Assembly: GCF_051622035.1 (NCBI RefSeq)
Contig: NC_135356.1
Location: 5,730,579-5,794,578, forward strand
DNA length: 64,000 bases
From: Arctopsyche grandis
Taxonomy: Eukaryota > Arthropoda > Insecta > Trichoptera > Hydropsychidae
Reading direction: 5' to 3'
Shown: positions 10,496 to 22,309 of the stretch, piece by piece
How positions within the stretch are numbered: the first letter of the stretch is position 1
How the letters are laid out: the number at the start of each line of letters is the position of its first letter
The notes under the pieces: model-generated
Seen by the model: the letters and a program-made list of their open reading frames with translations, nothing else
Told to the model about the DNA's origin: nothing
Database searches by the model: none
Position numbers and translations under genes: made by a program

Positions 10496-10884
10496 AATAA
10501 ATATGATTCTTTATAAATAATCAATAATCAATAATAAAAAATCAGTAATCAATAATAATAATTGAAAATATACAAAACTCCAAAATCAATTGTATTTCAA
10601 TCTCTTTTTCTTTTCCTTTTCTCGATTTTACAAATTCGATCATGGATAGTCTAAAAATATTTAAAATATAATAATAATAATATAACAATAATATATGCTT
10701 TTATTAAAATTTACTTTCGATACCACAGAACGCAAGCACTAACTGGTGACTTAAAGTCGTTTAAATTGATATTTATTCTATTTACTAAAATAAATTGAAA
10801 TTAAATTTACTCTACCACACTTTTTTTCTTATTAATTAATTTCAATTTATTCTTATTTATTATTTTACTTTATTATTTACTAAT
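10496..10884. other. AT-rich repetitive stretch
   Basis: Rich in AATAA/TAATAAT simple sequence, including several AATCAATAAT-type repeats near 10520-10565. No gene. Confidence 0.5.
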
Positions 10885-10885
10885 T

Positions 10886-10960
10886 TTTTACCAGGCTTCG
10901 CTCAGTATTTGTAATATAAGAAGCGTAAACATGGCGAATATTATAGTAATTATTCATTTG
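10886..10960 (-). repeat. Helitron-like family C end, fragment
   Basis: On + it reads ACCAGGCTTCGCTCAGTATT, then TGTAATATAAG and AAACATGGCGAAT. The same end is found at 56664 and 61110. The terminal CTAG is not preserved here. Confidence 0.5.
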
Positions 10961-11122
10961 TTTTTTTTTATTAAATTTATTTTAATCGAAAAAAAATAAT
11001 ATTCAACCAATCGAATCGTCGTCATAGAAACTTGTTTTGTTCCCAAACCAAAAACACTTACATACATACATACAAAGTCTCTTTCGAAATTATATATTAG
11101 ATTATTAATTATTTATTATTAT

Positions 11123-11504
11123 TGTTGCGTAGGGGTAGGTGGGGGGGAGGGATCTAAATAAAAGGCCAAACTCGCTTCACAGTATTTATTGGGTGATTAA
11201 AAAGATCCACGCACAGCCAGTGCTCCATCCAGAATGCCTTCATATGGCCTAAGTACCAGCTTATAAAGGGCAGGTCGCTCACTGCATCTTCCTCGCTGCG
11301 TTTGTTGTACAGTCCCACGGTCTCGGCATGCAGTCCCACGTTTTCGCGCTGTCAGTTCTGAGAACTCTTAGCGGGAAGTGGCTGGGTGCCGTTACCGACC
11401 ACTAAATCCATTCGGGGACCTCCATTGTTAGCCGACAGCACTTAAGCCTGGAGATAATCCTCGAAAACCAATTATAATGGCGGCTACTTTTAGCATATGC
11501 TACA
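11123..11504 (-). mobile_element. Solo LTR (382 bp)
   Basis: On the minus strand it starts TGTAGCATATGCTAAAAG and ends with CCTACGCAACA, giving TG...CA ends. It aligns along its whole length with the LTR at 27432-27805, sharing GGTTTTCGAGGATTATCTCC and GGCTTAAGTGCTGTCGGC. A TATA-like box and a polyadenylation-like signal lie inside. Flanks TTAT and CTAT give only an imperfect duplication. No internal retrotransposon region adjoins it. Confidence 0.75.
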
Positions 11505-12046
11505 CTATTTTTATCCATGGCAGGGGTTATTTGCACGGGGTTTTTTTTGACGGGGATTAATGTCCAGGGGGTACATGTCCAGGTACCGGATTGGGGGGTG
11601 TACATATGTATGTACGTAGTTGCTTTATATATTTCCCAGCTTTAGCATATGATGATCCCCGTGTATTGATGTTTGTCGCGCGATTGTCGAGAAATATTTT
11701 AGCACAGTACACTATTTTCACGAAGGAAAAGCTGGTTGGGTGGGTGTAAAGGGGGTGTTTTATTATGCACGAGAGCTGGCCCTGGCTTTCCCGGGAAGCG
11801 AGCACTTGCAATCCGCATGACAAATGCGCTCCCCGTCCAAAATATCTCTCTCAGGCAGTTTCGTTGAAAATGCGTGCGTGCGTTGCAATTTATCACGTCG
11901 AATTTGAATATTCAATTTGTAGCATTTTCGCGCGAGGAAAATAGAAGCAATTCGTCTAAATCAATAACGTCACTCTCGATGCGACACCGAGCCATTTATA
12001 TACTATTTTTTATTCCTCTTTCACTTTGATTGTCGTTTTCGACTAG
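11505..12046. other. No gene recognised
   Basis: Mixed composition, with G/C runs near 11540-11610 and 11740-11860 and AT-rich ends. No domain or repeat match was seen. Possibly single-copy. Confidence 0.45.
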
Positions 12047-12482
12047 TGCCAGCAGCGTGGTCTAGTGGCGAGTGTTGAATTATTTCGTGCTTGATGTCAC
12101 GGGTTCGATTCCCACTAAGAGTCTCGTCGTTGGCCAGACTTTGCCAATTTTTCTGATTTTCATTAAAACGGCTCCTGTAAAATTGGCTTTTCCTTCCCAA
12201 TTTTATGTTGCACACATTGAGTTATTGTTATATCTCAGGTTTTGCCAGATTTCTCACCATAGATGTCTCTGTGGTTGTTTATCGAACGTAAAAATTCGTA
12301 CCGTTACATGAAAAATGTTATTAATCGTATTTATACGATGTTTGTAATATCTGAACATAGATGTCAGGTATTGTTTCGATTCACGAGTGTATGTATATAA
12401 TAATTATGTATTTAGATGTCTCATTAATTATGAGTTTTCAATGTCTTGTAATGTCACTACGGCGAAATTGTAAAAAATAAAT
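12047..12482 (+). mobile_element. SINE, second subfamily
   Basis: Head GCCAGCAGCGTGGTCTAGTG near 12049 with B-box-like GGTTCGATTCC at 12103. Core GTTTGCC-type sequence and a distinct middle follow (GGCTTTTCCTTCCCAATTTT, then ATAGATGTCTCTGTGGTTG). The copy ends near AAAAAATAAATAAATAG at 12482 without a clear hairpin tail. It differs from the 10030 copy in the middle region, so at least two subfamilies exist. Confidence 0.8.
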
Positions 12483-12852
12483 AAATAGTGCCGGTATTAC
12501 GAAACACAACAATGTTGAATTTTGTTTTCTGTCATTCCAATTATACAAAGTCGCGTTTTTGTTAAAACTGTAACGAAGTTGCTCGTTATTTTATGTATAT
12601 TTCAATGAATTGCTCTTATAATAATCATATTGAGAACATCTCCTTGCAAGTTATTCACATACATATAAAATGGCATTGATACTCAACAATATGCATAGAT
12701 AAAAGCTCAGAAAATCAAAGGCAAAGCTGAATGATAATGATTTTCCATAATATGCATATAGTATTTTGTACAATCAAGCTGGCTGTGGCATGTACTGAGA
12801 TTACCTGAGAAAAAAATCCGAATGGGATTGTTCCGCGGTATCTGTATGTATT
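12483..12852. other. No gene recognised
   Basis: AT-rich sequence without a feature I can support. Confidence 0.45.
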
Positions 12853-13165
12853 AGCCAGCAGTATGGCTCGGTGGTTGCGTTCGGCTTAGCACCGAGAGGT
12901 TACGGGGTTCGATCCCATACTAATCTTTAATACTGCTGGTCAGACTTGGATATTTGTGACTCCAGTTGATCGTTTCATATCATAAGTTTGCCAATTTGTC
13001 GGATTTCATTGTTAAAACGGTTCGAACAATGAAATCTGGACTGTCACAAATATCTGGATTTGATTTATGTACAATATGTAAGCAAATTATGTTAATTAAT
13101 TGTTAACTCCGTATTTTTCAACAGCAATTTTTTGTATTAAAAATGCTGCAAAGTTTAATTAATTG
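12853..13165 (+). mobile_element. SINE, 3'-truncated
   Basis: Head AGCCAGCAGTATGGCTCGGT and B-box-like GGTTCGATCCC near 12907, then the core GTTTGCCAATTTGTCGGATT. The hairpin tail is absent. Confidence 0.8.
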
Positions 13166-13194
13166 TGTAGGAAATACCTGTCAAATAGACAAAA

Positions 13195-13412
13195 AAAACG
13201 GAACTTTCTAGCCAACCTCTTTCATTCAACTTACCCTCAAATTAAAAGTAAGTAGAAATGTGAGAGTTTTTTTACTCCTTTATTTGAAAATGAAATATTA
13301 TGTAATTGGTGAGTTTGAGAAGGGGATTTTTGGGTATTGTGTGGAACCATTTTGATAACTGAGTTGACAACTTTGGTAAATTCTTATCAAAGAAGATTGA
13401 TCTGGATTTTAT
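13195..13412 (+). repeat. Dispersed repeat family F
   Basis: It matches the reverse complement of 17097-17310: shared blocks include TTTTGATAACTGAGTTGACAA, here given in part as GATAACTGAGTTGACAA, and TACTCCTTTATTTGAAAATG. The two copies lie about 3.9 kb apart in opposite orientation. Class unknown. Confidence 0.65.
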
Positions 13413-13423
13413 TTTATGTTTTT

Positions 13424-13570
13424 ACATAGAATGCCTAACAGGTAGACCCCAATGCGTCTTCCTAGACAATTAATCACAAACATTTTTATTACATAAATCG
13501 CTGTATTTCGAGAGGCTGAAGAACAGGAAATTAACAATGAATTAATCCATAATCGACATCTATAGATTTA
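13424..13570 (-). mobile_element. SINE tail fragment
   Basis: On + it reads AATGCCTAACAGGTAGACCC, then AATGCGTCTTCCTAGACAAT: a degraded hairpin tail of the SINE family followed by part of the middle. The head is missing. Confidence 0.6.
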
Positions 13571-15929
13571 GACATAATCCACATATATAGATTTAATCTA
13601 TAATCCACTGATCTATCAAACAAATTCACAAGCCCACAGTGAAATTCCGGAAATCAACAAGTACATACATATATACTGTAAAATTTTTATTTGTAGAAGA
13701 ATGGTATATTATCATATACATATAACCAAACATTTGAATAAAAAAAACCGCAAGTTGGACGTGAGCTACAATCTAAATTTTTAAAAGCGTACCCTTTGTC
13801 ACGCGTTAATTCGTAATTCGAAATATTTATTGGCTCACCTGGTGGTGGTGGTGGTGGAAGGTACGCCGGAACAATCACCGATGGTTTTTCAATCGACCGA
13901 TTTTCACCTGTCAAATTTCGTCGCTTGGGCGAAACGATTTTTTATTTTATTTCTTGTTTTATTCCACCCTGTCCTCCTTCCACCGCGACATCACACCTCA
14001 GCCCTTCCCAGGTAAAAGGGAAGCTTTTTATTGTAAGCCTGCGGACAATGGCCGCCATTTTATTTATATACATACGTACAGCCTTTTCTGTGTATATATA
14101 TATATTTTTTGTGTCGTCGATGCTCGAGTGTATGATTCGAGCTAAGCAATTATTTAGAAATCAATACGCGACCCCGAGAGCTTCAATTTGTGAATATTTC
14201 AATGGAACAATGGCGGTTTAAAGTGCTCATCCATTTTTAACGTTTTGTTGTTTTACAAATTAGGTACTAAGGACCTGAATGATTTATAGGGGGCGAATTT
14301 TATCATTGAATATGGAATCAAAGCTTTCTTTGACGGAATAATAATCTAGTCGAAGTTTAGACATTACTATGAAAAATTAATTTCTTATTTCATGACATGA
14401 ACACAAAATAGTAACATAGTATATTGGTATTTTTTATTTATTTAACCAATTGAAATTTCACTATACAAAAAATATTTATACAAACTAATGGGTCTTCCCG
14501 GGACAATAATTTCCGGCAACTCACGTAATCTTTGATATTCCGTGTTCCAGGGATTCTAATCTCGAATTCCGAAAAAAATATTTCAATCAAAACGTTCATT
14601 GAATGGTTTAATAAAGGAAAATGTATATACTTGGATTGTGAAGCGATTGTATCCTTCTTGTATTGACGATTCAACAATGGAAGAAACTCTTTTAGATTCT
14701 GATGAAGATGAGACAAATGTGTGTTTGTCGATGATTGAAGAATTAAATAAGGAGTAATAAAAGACAAAACTACAAAATAGCGTTAATAACAAGCTGATGA
14801 GAGACTTGTAAAAATAGCCTCAACTTTAAAAAATATATGAAATAATATATGACGGGAGAAGACACAGATAATTTAAAAAAAAAATCGTCCTTTTTAACTG
14901 TAATACCAACTCTTTGGAAATATTTATGACAAATCTAGAAATAGGCTTTCGGATTCTCATTGTAATATATTAGTAGATATTTCAAATAAATTTATACTCA
15001 TTTTTAATTTCATTTAGTTAATAGATAATTTTATATTAGTTAAATTGAAAAGAAAATAACAACATTTGTCCCGGAAATCCCGGGAATGATTCCTAGCTTC
15101 CTCTCACGTCCCGAGAATTGAAGAAATCCTAACCTAACCAACCATGTTGACGTTCATTTCGAGTGCATTGTGCATTGTGCAAGTGAACGAACAAATTTAT
15201 TTTAATTTTATTAAACCATATGATTTCCATAATATACGTTATAACAGATTTTGATGGAATTTTAATAAAAAAAAATTTGATAATTTCACGAACTGAATCT
15301 ATAACATGCATACAGTATTATACTGTCTGCGTATTTAAGCCGTAATATATGTACCTATATAATATTTTGAGGTATCTTTACGAGAGTGATTCAATTAAAA
15401 TACTAAACATTTACTACTGTCGTTATCGTAATATATAAATGATAAATATAATATGTACGTTTATACACCCCTAAAATATGGGGGCTAACGAACTTGATTA
15501 AGAGCTTTGATTTTATATATTCCATTTAAATTTAAAGTGTTTTCCATGCATTATCTCAAATCTTCTAAGCTCCACTAATTGAAATCAGTGTTCTTTAGTA
15601 AAATCAGTAGCCATCGCACTACAAAACGTTTCATTTCGCGCAATGACTTTGGCACCCATCGTGATCAAAGCTAGATTAAATTTAGCTTATCTTTTAGAAT
15701 GGTCTTTGTTGATACCAAGTTTGCTTTTCACTATAATAAACGAATACATATATTTCATTATAATAAAACTGATATTTTATTCAGGAATTATAGCTATCCA
15801 CTGTGACATGTTAATGTTCTCTCGATTCGCATAAAAATTGTAAATCGATTCATAAAGATTGAATTTCTTTGATATTTTCTCTATATAAATATCTTGGATA
15901 GTAATAATAATAATGAGTTTATTCAAAAG
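13571..15929. other. Long stretch without recognised gene
   Basis: Mostly AT-rich and apparently free of the window's main repeat families. A frame of about 40 codons near 14640-14757 on + (ending DEDETNVCLSMIEELNKE) has an acidic, protein-like composition, but I cannot assign it. A CCHP-poor, slightly GC-richer part lies at 13830-14060. No domain was recognised. Confidence 0.4.
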
Positions 15930-16912
15930 AAAATTAGATAGATTACCTAATCAAAATCTGCTTTAGGTCATCGATTTTAGAGAGACTTTAATTAATATTA
16001 TGTATTAGATATATTATGAGCATTTATAAGAATTGTAAATAGGATTTTGAGCTCTTTTTACTTACCTTTTATACAGTTCACATGGTTTTCGTGTTAGTGG
16101 TCATTTTTTATATCTCTTATCCGATCGTTTTCATACTTTGCCATATTGCTCATTTTGGTCATCAATATACGTTAATGTATCGTCTGCCATTACGTTGGAG
16201 ATAAAATATCGTTTAAGACGCGTTTGAAGTTTGAAAATTTTAAATATGGGTGACGTATATGTAGTCTTTAGTTTTATACATAGATGGCGGTAGTAAAAAC
16301 TTAGTTATATATATAGATATCACTTTATATATCGTATACAATGCGTATCAAATATTCAGAATCTCAGGTACGGTGACGTCTATAACGTTGACGGCAAGCT
16401 ACCATAATCTATCTTCAACATTTTCGCCTTGATATGGCCATATCAGATTTTAATTGTTCATACGCCTATAATTCACTCTATATTTTATAAAATTTGCTCT
16501 ATAGGTTCTCGTTATCTCTAATATTTAAATATTTATAGTTTTAACTCTCATTTGTTTATATAAAATTTCAAATTTTCTCGTCTAGCTTCATGTAATGTAA
16601 TACACGATATATATTGATTTTTGGCCAAATATGTCAGATCTGACATTTCACGCCTAAAAGTATATCTCTTCACGGAGTTTTATCTGTGAGATAAGTATTC
16701 AATAAGAAGTTATGTTGTATCTAATTGTTAATATGATTTATTCCTATAACGCTGTACATATTAAAAATAGAATAATATAATAATATGATTACTAAAAAAA
16801 ATAAATCAAAATTGTAAAATAGAAAATGATCAGAAGATCAGTAGCTATTAAAATGGACATAATATGTGTTGGGAACATAATTTAGTAATAATAAAAAGCA
16901 TTTAAAAATCAA
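15930..16912 (+). mobile_element. LINE-A 3' UTR, split by an insertion
   Basis: The first part (15930-16058) matches the LINE-A 3' UTR: ATCTGCTTTAGGTCATCGAT, then TTAATTAATATTATGTATTAG. The match resumes at about 16741 with AACGCTGTACATATTAAA and runs through GATCAG...GATCAGTAGCTATTAAAA to the terminal AATAATAAAAAGCATTT at about 16905. About 680 bp of an unrelated repeat separates the halves. Confidence 0.75.
16059..16740 (+). repeat. Repeat family D, inserted in a LINE-A tail
   Basis: Contains TTATCCGATCGTTTTCATAC, TTTGCCATATTGCTCATTTTG and, near its right end, AGAAGTTATGTTGTATCTAA. The 50245-50800 copy matches most of it in reverse complement. It is the longest family D copy here (about 680 bp). 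Terminal repeats were not recognised. Confidence 0.65.
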
Positions 16913-17096
16913 AAAAGAAAATTAATAACAAATTGAAATTTAGCATTCGTTCTAAATTTTACCGAATCCTAATTCGCAAATGTAAGACTAATTTCAAACT
17001 AATATAAAATATGCACACTTGAATATGTATATATATATATGTATATATGTAAAAAAATAAAATAAAATAAATCGTGATTAAAATGATATTTAAAAT

Positions 17097-17310
17097 CCAG
17101 TTCAATCTTCTTCGATAAGCATTTGCCAAATTTGTCAACTCAGTTATCAAAATGGTTCCATACAATACCCAAATATCCCCATCTCCAACTCAACAATTAG
17201 AGAATATTTCATTTTCAAATAAAGGAGTAAAAAAAAAACACATTTTTACTTACTTTTAATTTAAGGGTAAATTGAATGATAGAGGTTGGGTAGAAAGTGG
17301 CGTATCTGTC
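17097..17310 (-). repeat. Dispersed repeat family F, inverted copy
   Basis: Reverse complement of 13195-13412, with blocks TTGTCAACTCAGTTATCAAA and CATTTTCAAATAAAGGAGTA. Estimated by eye at around 80 percent identity. Confidence 0.65.
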
Positions 17311-17885
17311 GACATCCATTTGACATTCGGCGACTGATTTTATTTCAGTGTAGGAAAACACGCGACTTTACCATTAGACTCTAAAATATCCCACACCTCC
17401 CCATCCCCTAAATCGGCCCCCCCAACCCCCCAATTAATCAATGCGAGACGAAATCGTAAAATTCCGTACACCATAACATAAACATGCGTAATGGAAGTGG
17501 CAGGACGTACAGAAATAAGTATAGGTATCCGAATAATCGAGGGTGAAATTAATCAAAAAGAAAAAAAAAAGAAAATGAAACATGGAAAATGGTGTCGTTA
17601 AAAGCGTCATGAAATTTTAATTGCATTTTTTTTCCTTGTTAACTGATTTCAAAAGCTACTAGAATTAGTGTGTTAACAATTATGCGATATTTGAAAGAAA
17701 TTTATTGAGGGCCTGTATAAATTTAAATGATCAATTACTAATACTCGTTTTCGGTCAGTAAATGAAATTAGTTAGGATAAATTGGGCTATTAGCATTGTA
17801 AGCTGTCCACATACATACATATTTATTATTTAGCATAATGTGTATGTATGTTGGTTTTATCTTTATTTATATATGTATGCTATTT

Positions 17886-17890
<5 letters not shown>
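17311..17890. other. No gene recognised
   Basis: A C-rich stretch lies at 17390-17435, and the rest is AT-rich. No supported feature. Confidence 0.45.
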
Positions 17891-17891
<1 letters not shown>

Positions 17892-17966
<75 letters not shown>

Positions 17967-18060
17967 AGGTGTGTATGTATGTATATGTATATATGTGTAT
18001 TTTTATATTTATGAATGTATGTATGTGTATTTGTGTATACGTGTAAGAATTTGTGTATAT
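17892..18060. repeat. (TA)n then (TG/TA) microsatellite
   Basis: Pure TA to 17960, then TGTGTATGTATGTATATG-type repeats to about 18060. Confidence 0.9.
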
Positions 18061-18087
18061 ATGGATGGTGTACATATATGTTTATAT

Positions 18088-18165
18088 AATTGTCTTTGGC
18101 CAGGAAGGTGCATTGGGTTTACCTGATAGGCCTTCTTGGTGTAAATTAAATAAAAAAATAAAAAA
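18088..18165 (+). mobile_element. SINE tail only
   Basis: Only the hairpin tail is present: TGGCCAGGAAGGTGCATTGG followed by GGCCTTCTTGG and an AAATAAAAAAATAAA tail. There is no upstream SINE body, so the copy is strongly 5'-truncated. Confidence 0.7.
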
Positions 18166-18255
18166 TAAATATATACATACATACATCATGTATGTTTCAT
18201 CAGGGTATGTTTGTGGTCTGTAAATTAATTCAATTATCTGTCATTAATTTAAATT

Positions 18256-18672
18256 TAACCAGCAGAATAGACTAGTGGTTAATCATATAATGCCATAAAC
18301 AAAGTGGTCACGGGTTCAAATCTCACCGGTTTCTGCTGGCCAGACTTCGGATTTGTGACTCCAGGTCGATTGTTTCTTATCAACATTTGCCAAATTATCT
18401 GATTTTCATTAAAACGGTTCCAACAAATTGGTAACCTTAACCTTTTTCGCAAATATGGAGATTTCAGCAATTTAAAATTTCTCTGAATTGTATTAAATGC
18501 TGTAAATTTACAAATTTGACCATAAATCTGTCTGTGGATTTTAATTGGTACGTATTTACTTAGCATAATAATACTTGTATCAAATGTACAATGTTTCTCG
18601 TCAGGAAGACGCATTCAGGTTGCCTGTTAGGCCTTCTTGGTATATATTTTAACAATAAATAAATAAATAATA
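18256..18672 (+). mobile_element. SINE, full length, second subfamily
   Basis: Head TAACCAGCAGAATAGACTAG, B-box-like GGGTTCAAATC near 18308, core GTGACTCCAGGTCGATTG, a diverged hairpin tail (CAGGAAGACGCATTCAGG...GGCCTTCTTGG) and an AATAAATAAATAA tail. Confidence 0.85.
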
Positions 18673-18689
18673 CATAAATAAAATTACGT

Positions 18690-18960
18690 TTTTACTTACC
18701 GGAGCGGAGACTAATCAATCTTTACTAATTTTGACCCACTGCATTCGAATATTACAATAGTTTTTGTTGGATTGTTTTCGTTTGAGAAATATGAGCGTTT
18801 AAAAAATTAGCATTTTTTTTTTTTTTAGAGATTATTGGCTATTGCAATCTTTAATTCCAAACCTAGATTGCTGTGTCAAAAGTAAGTATTGGAATCAATA
18901 ATCAGATTTTTTTCTATTGATTGTAATTATTGCTTAAATATGCATGATTTATTATTTAGC
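18690..18960 (+). repeat. Dispersed repeat family G
   Basis: Shares GGAGACTAATCAATCTTTAC, TTGACCCACTGCATTCGAAT and TGTGTCAAAAGTAAGTATTG with 53265-53530 (same strand). Class unknown; the second copy lies inside a possible inverted-repeat element. Confidence 0.6.
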
Positions 18961-20290
18961 GAATTCAATAAAAATATATCGAGATTGAAAACCAAAGTGG
19001 TAAAGTGAATAAGCAAAATTATCTCATAATATTACGGAAAAAACTGTATAAAAAAAATGTTTTTTAATTTCGAAATTCTCTAGATAAGTAATGAAAAGTA
19101 TTTCAATGCCATAAAAAATCACAATTAATAGAAAAAACATTATTGATTATTGATTCCAAAACTTTCTTATTTCACAGCAATATTTGAATATGAATTTAAA
19201 TAATATTGTGTTTAGTATTATTAAAATAAAACAATTTTTTTAGATATTTATTTCTACATATGTACATATGTATGAATATTCAAGCTCCAATACACGACCT
19301 AGTGCTATAAATGTACATTCAAAATAATGAAAGCAAATTTTGTTCGACACAGACAAACGGTTACGTTTCATTATGAGAGTCGAAGAATGGCAACAATTCG
19401 CCACACTTTCATCGCAAATTTTCCACTCATTTTTTTCTTTTCATTTCATCGTACATTTTGGACGTATTTTTTCCGGTGTAATCAAACGTCAACTAAAATG
19501 AGAACATTGTATGCTTTTTATTTTATTTCGAATCGATTTTTCTTTTATAATATCGCAAATATTTACCGACTCGACGTCATTTCGTGTACATATTCAGTTT
19601 TCAATTGAACATTGACTATGTATATATACATATATACATGTACATAGTAAATAATGTCTTTATATAAATATGGATGTTCTACAAATTTAAATTTCGAAAA
19701 CTAGGTTTTTTTCATATACATACATACATATCTCTATTTTGAGAATATTTTTGTTTTTTTTTAATACTTAAAAAAAACAAAGGCTTAATATTCATCAATT
19801 CAAGTATATTTGTGTCAATTATGATAAGTTTTGATTGATTAAAAATAATTCAAAGTCGCCCTTTCGCTTGAAAGTCCCCATACAAAGCGTGTATAAGGGA
19901 AGCATTGTTTTCAGAAAGTCGTTATTTTTTTCACGTTCTCGTAATTATTTTAAAAATAAAAAACGTTTAGTATGTATCTTTAATTTGAACACAAAAAATT
20001 CCCAAAAAGTTTTGGACTAAACACAAAAAAAATAAGAAATTTATAAAACGCCAAAGGCCTAAGACCAAAATGACATGTTTTGACATAAAACCTGACTGCA
20101 TGCTCTAGCAGTCTATTGATTTTCATTTTATACTTTTTTCCAACATCTGCTAGCTCGAGCAACGCCAGGCAATTCATTCGATAGACACATGTATACGTAT
20201 AAACTAAAAGCCTATGAAAATCAACGTCATCATATCTATATACATATGTGTATACATATTTAGTTGCAAAAAATATTCCAATGTATAAAA
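18961..20290. other. No gene recognised
   Basis: AT-rich. No domain was seen in the frames present, including the 93-codon frame at 19327-19608. No repeat match was noticed. Confidence 0.4.
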
Positions 20291-20925
20291 TTTGTCTACA
20301 TAAATATATCATCATCATTATCATTTACAGCCACTCACCATGCACTGTTGGATGAAGGCTCTTATCCATCTACCCCCACACATTTTCCTAATTTCTTCTA
20401 TCCATCTTCCCCGCAGTTTTCCTTTTACCCTTTTGCATTCTCTCAGGTGTCATTCTAGCACTTCTTTTGTCCACCTTTCGTCCATTCTTCTAGGCATGTG
20501 GCCCGCTCATTGCCATTTCAATCTCTTTACTCTATCCACTAACCATGTCATACTTCTCACCCACGTATTCCGCTTCCTGTTTTTCCTCTTTATGCCGTGC
20601 AAACATAACATTTGTCTACATAAATATATCATCATCATTATCATCTACAGCCACTCACCATGCACTATTGGATGAAGGCTCTTATCCATCTACCCCCACA
20701 CATTTTCCTAATTTCTTCTATCCATCTTTCCCGCAGTTTTCCTTTTACCCTTTTGCATTCTCTCAGGTGTCATTCTAGCACTTCTTTTGTCCACCTTTCG
20801 TCCATTCTTCTAGCCACGTGGCCCGCTCATTGCTATTTCAATCTCTTTACCCTATCCACTAACCATGTCATATTTCACACCCACGTATTCCGCTTCCTGT
20901 TTTTCCTCTTTATGCCGAGCAAAGC
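20291..20925. repeat. 320-bp tandem duplication (two copies)
   Basis: TTTGTCTACATAAATATATC starts at both 20291 and 20611, and TTTTTCCTCTTTATGCCG ends both units. Only scattered single-base differences were seen, so the duplication is young relative to the element. Confidence 0.85.
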
Positions 20926-21110
20926 GTTTCATTCTTTTTTGAGTGCATTGGACTTTGTATAGCATCTAGGCGTTCAATGTCCAAGTTTCACATCCATACG
21001 TCATCACTGGCAAAACGCATTGATCCAAGATCTTTTTCTTCAGACAGAGTGGCAGTTTTGAATTAAAAACAACATTCATTCGTCCAAATGCACGAAATAA
21101 AGACACATTT
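20291..21110 (-). pseudogene. RTE-like LINE 3' end with internal duplication
   Basis: Read on the minus strand from 21110, the sequence encodes AFGRMNVVFNSKLPLCLKKK, then DQCVLPVMTYGCETWTLN. This is nearly the same as the end of the RTE frame at 41225-43121 but continues past its breakpoint. Downstream come the conserved RTE tail motifs (AGHVARRMDERWTKEVLE, then RWIEEIRKMCG) and the terminal MVSGC region. The element ends in a triplet microsatellite (ATCATCATCATTATCAT on +), as is common in RTE elements. A 320-bp block is tandemly duplicated (20291-20610 and 20611-about 20925). Stops interrupt the frame. The catalytic RT part is missing. Confidence 0.8.
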
Positions 21111-22309
21111 TCCCGTGTAATATTGCCTTATGTGGAACTATCTGGTTATTTATAAAAATTACAGTCTTTTTAGATTTAATGCCCTACATAAGTATATATG
21201 CAGATATAAATCAAGATTGTACAATAGATATCATTGTCAACAAATGTACTTATTTGTAACATAATACATGTAATTTTCCGGAATTTTCAATTACATAGGT
21301 ACAACCGATTACGTCCGATCGGAAACATCATCGAGGGCTTGGCTCACTCTATTGTGTAAATCGGCTCCATTCGAACGACTTTCTTTGTAGACGTGATTTT
21401 ATCGATTGCGCAATAGACCATGTTAAAATGTGTGACGAGTTTATTTCTAAAAAAAAAATATTCCTTGCTCTTTTTCGGCAAATGAAAATTTTTCGTGAAG
21501 TTAATCGGAAATGGCACATTTCCTCGACGTTTCCTTTTTCTCTCCCCTTTGAAAGAAAATAAAAAAAATATATATATATATATGTATCTCATGCCGAGAT
21601 TCACGCTCAATGTATCTATACAAATGTACATTATCGAACACTTCCGGTTTCATTCCGAATATTTTCACCGAATCTCATTTCTTTAAAAAACCAAACGACA
21701 AATGTACGTCAATTATACAATCAAACTTGAAAAATACAATTATGATAATTAGAGTTGTCCGCTTGATAAGATTTCTTGGAAAACCAACATGTTTTCGCTG
21801 TAATTTAAATACATATATTTAATTAAACTTTACATTACTTTGGTTTGTTTTTTTTTTTTATATGTAATACGTCTTCTTTTAATACATTTTATTTATTGTT
21901 TAAATTTGATTATTGGTTCTATAAAGTTTTTTTTATCCGTTACATAAAGTTTTTGATGAATTCAAGGAGTGTTTCATAAATTATACATACATATGTAAGC
22001 AATAATTTTTATATCTACATAATTAATTAGTTTTTGGGAAAGTATCCTACTCACACCAAGCTCTTTATACTTTCCGCCCTATCCTTAATCACTTAATTTA
22101 GTTACAATAAAGGAAAGGAGTGCAAAGGAGGGTAAGTTAGAGGTTTATACTCAGAACGCCATCTCCTAGCGGCGGACTTAATTAATTAATTAATTAATTT
22201 CTTCAATTAAATTTATTAAATAATCAACTAAATTAGTAAGTAAGAAGTAAAAGAGGATACCCTGCAAAGCTATCAAAATCTAAAAAAAATAGATTTCAAA
22301 CGCATCACA
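21111..22309. other. No gene recognised
   Basis: AT-rich, with a short TTAATTAATTAATTAATT run near 22178-22198. No repeat family match was noticed. Confidence 0.4.

Noticed and set aside
14438-14767. 109-codon minus frame and an acidic + frame at 14640-14757
   Set aside because: No recognisable domain on either strand; noted as an unassigned stretch rather than a gene.
20291-20925. CRISPR-like array
   Set aside because: Only two long units, with no spacers; a eukaryotic retrotransposon duplication explains it. No CRISPR pattern was seen anywhere.
20340-20962. Frames rich in Phe/Ser/Leu on +
   Set aside because: They are antisense to the RTE C-terminus, which explains the sequence better.
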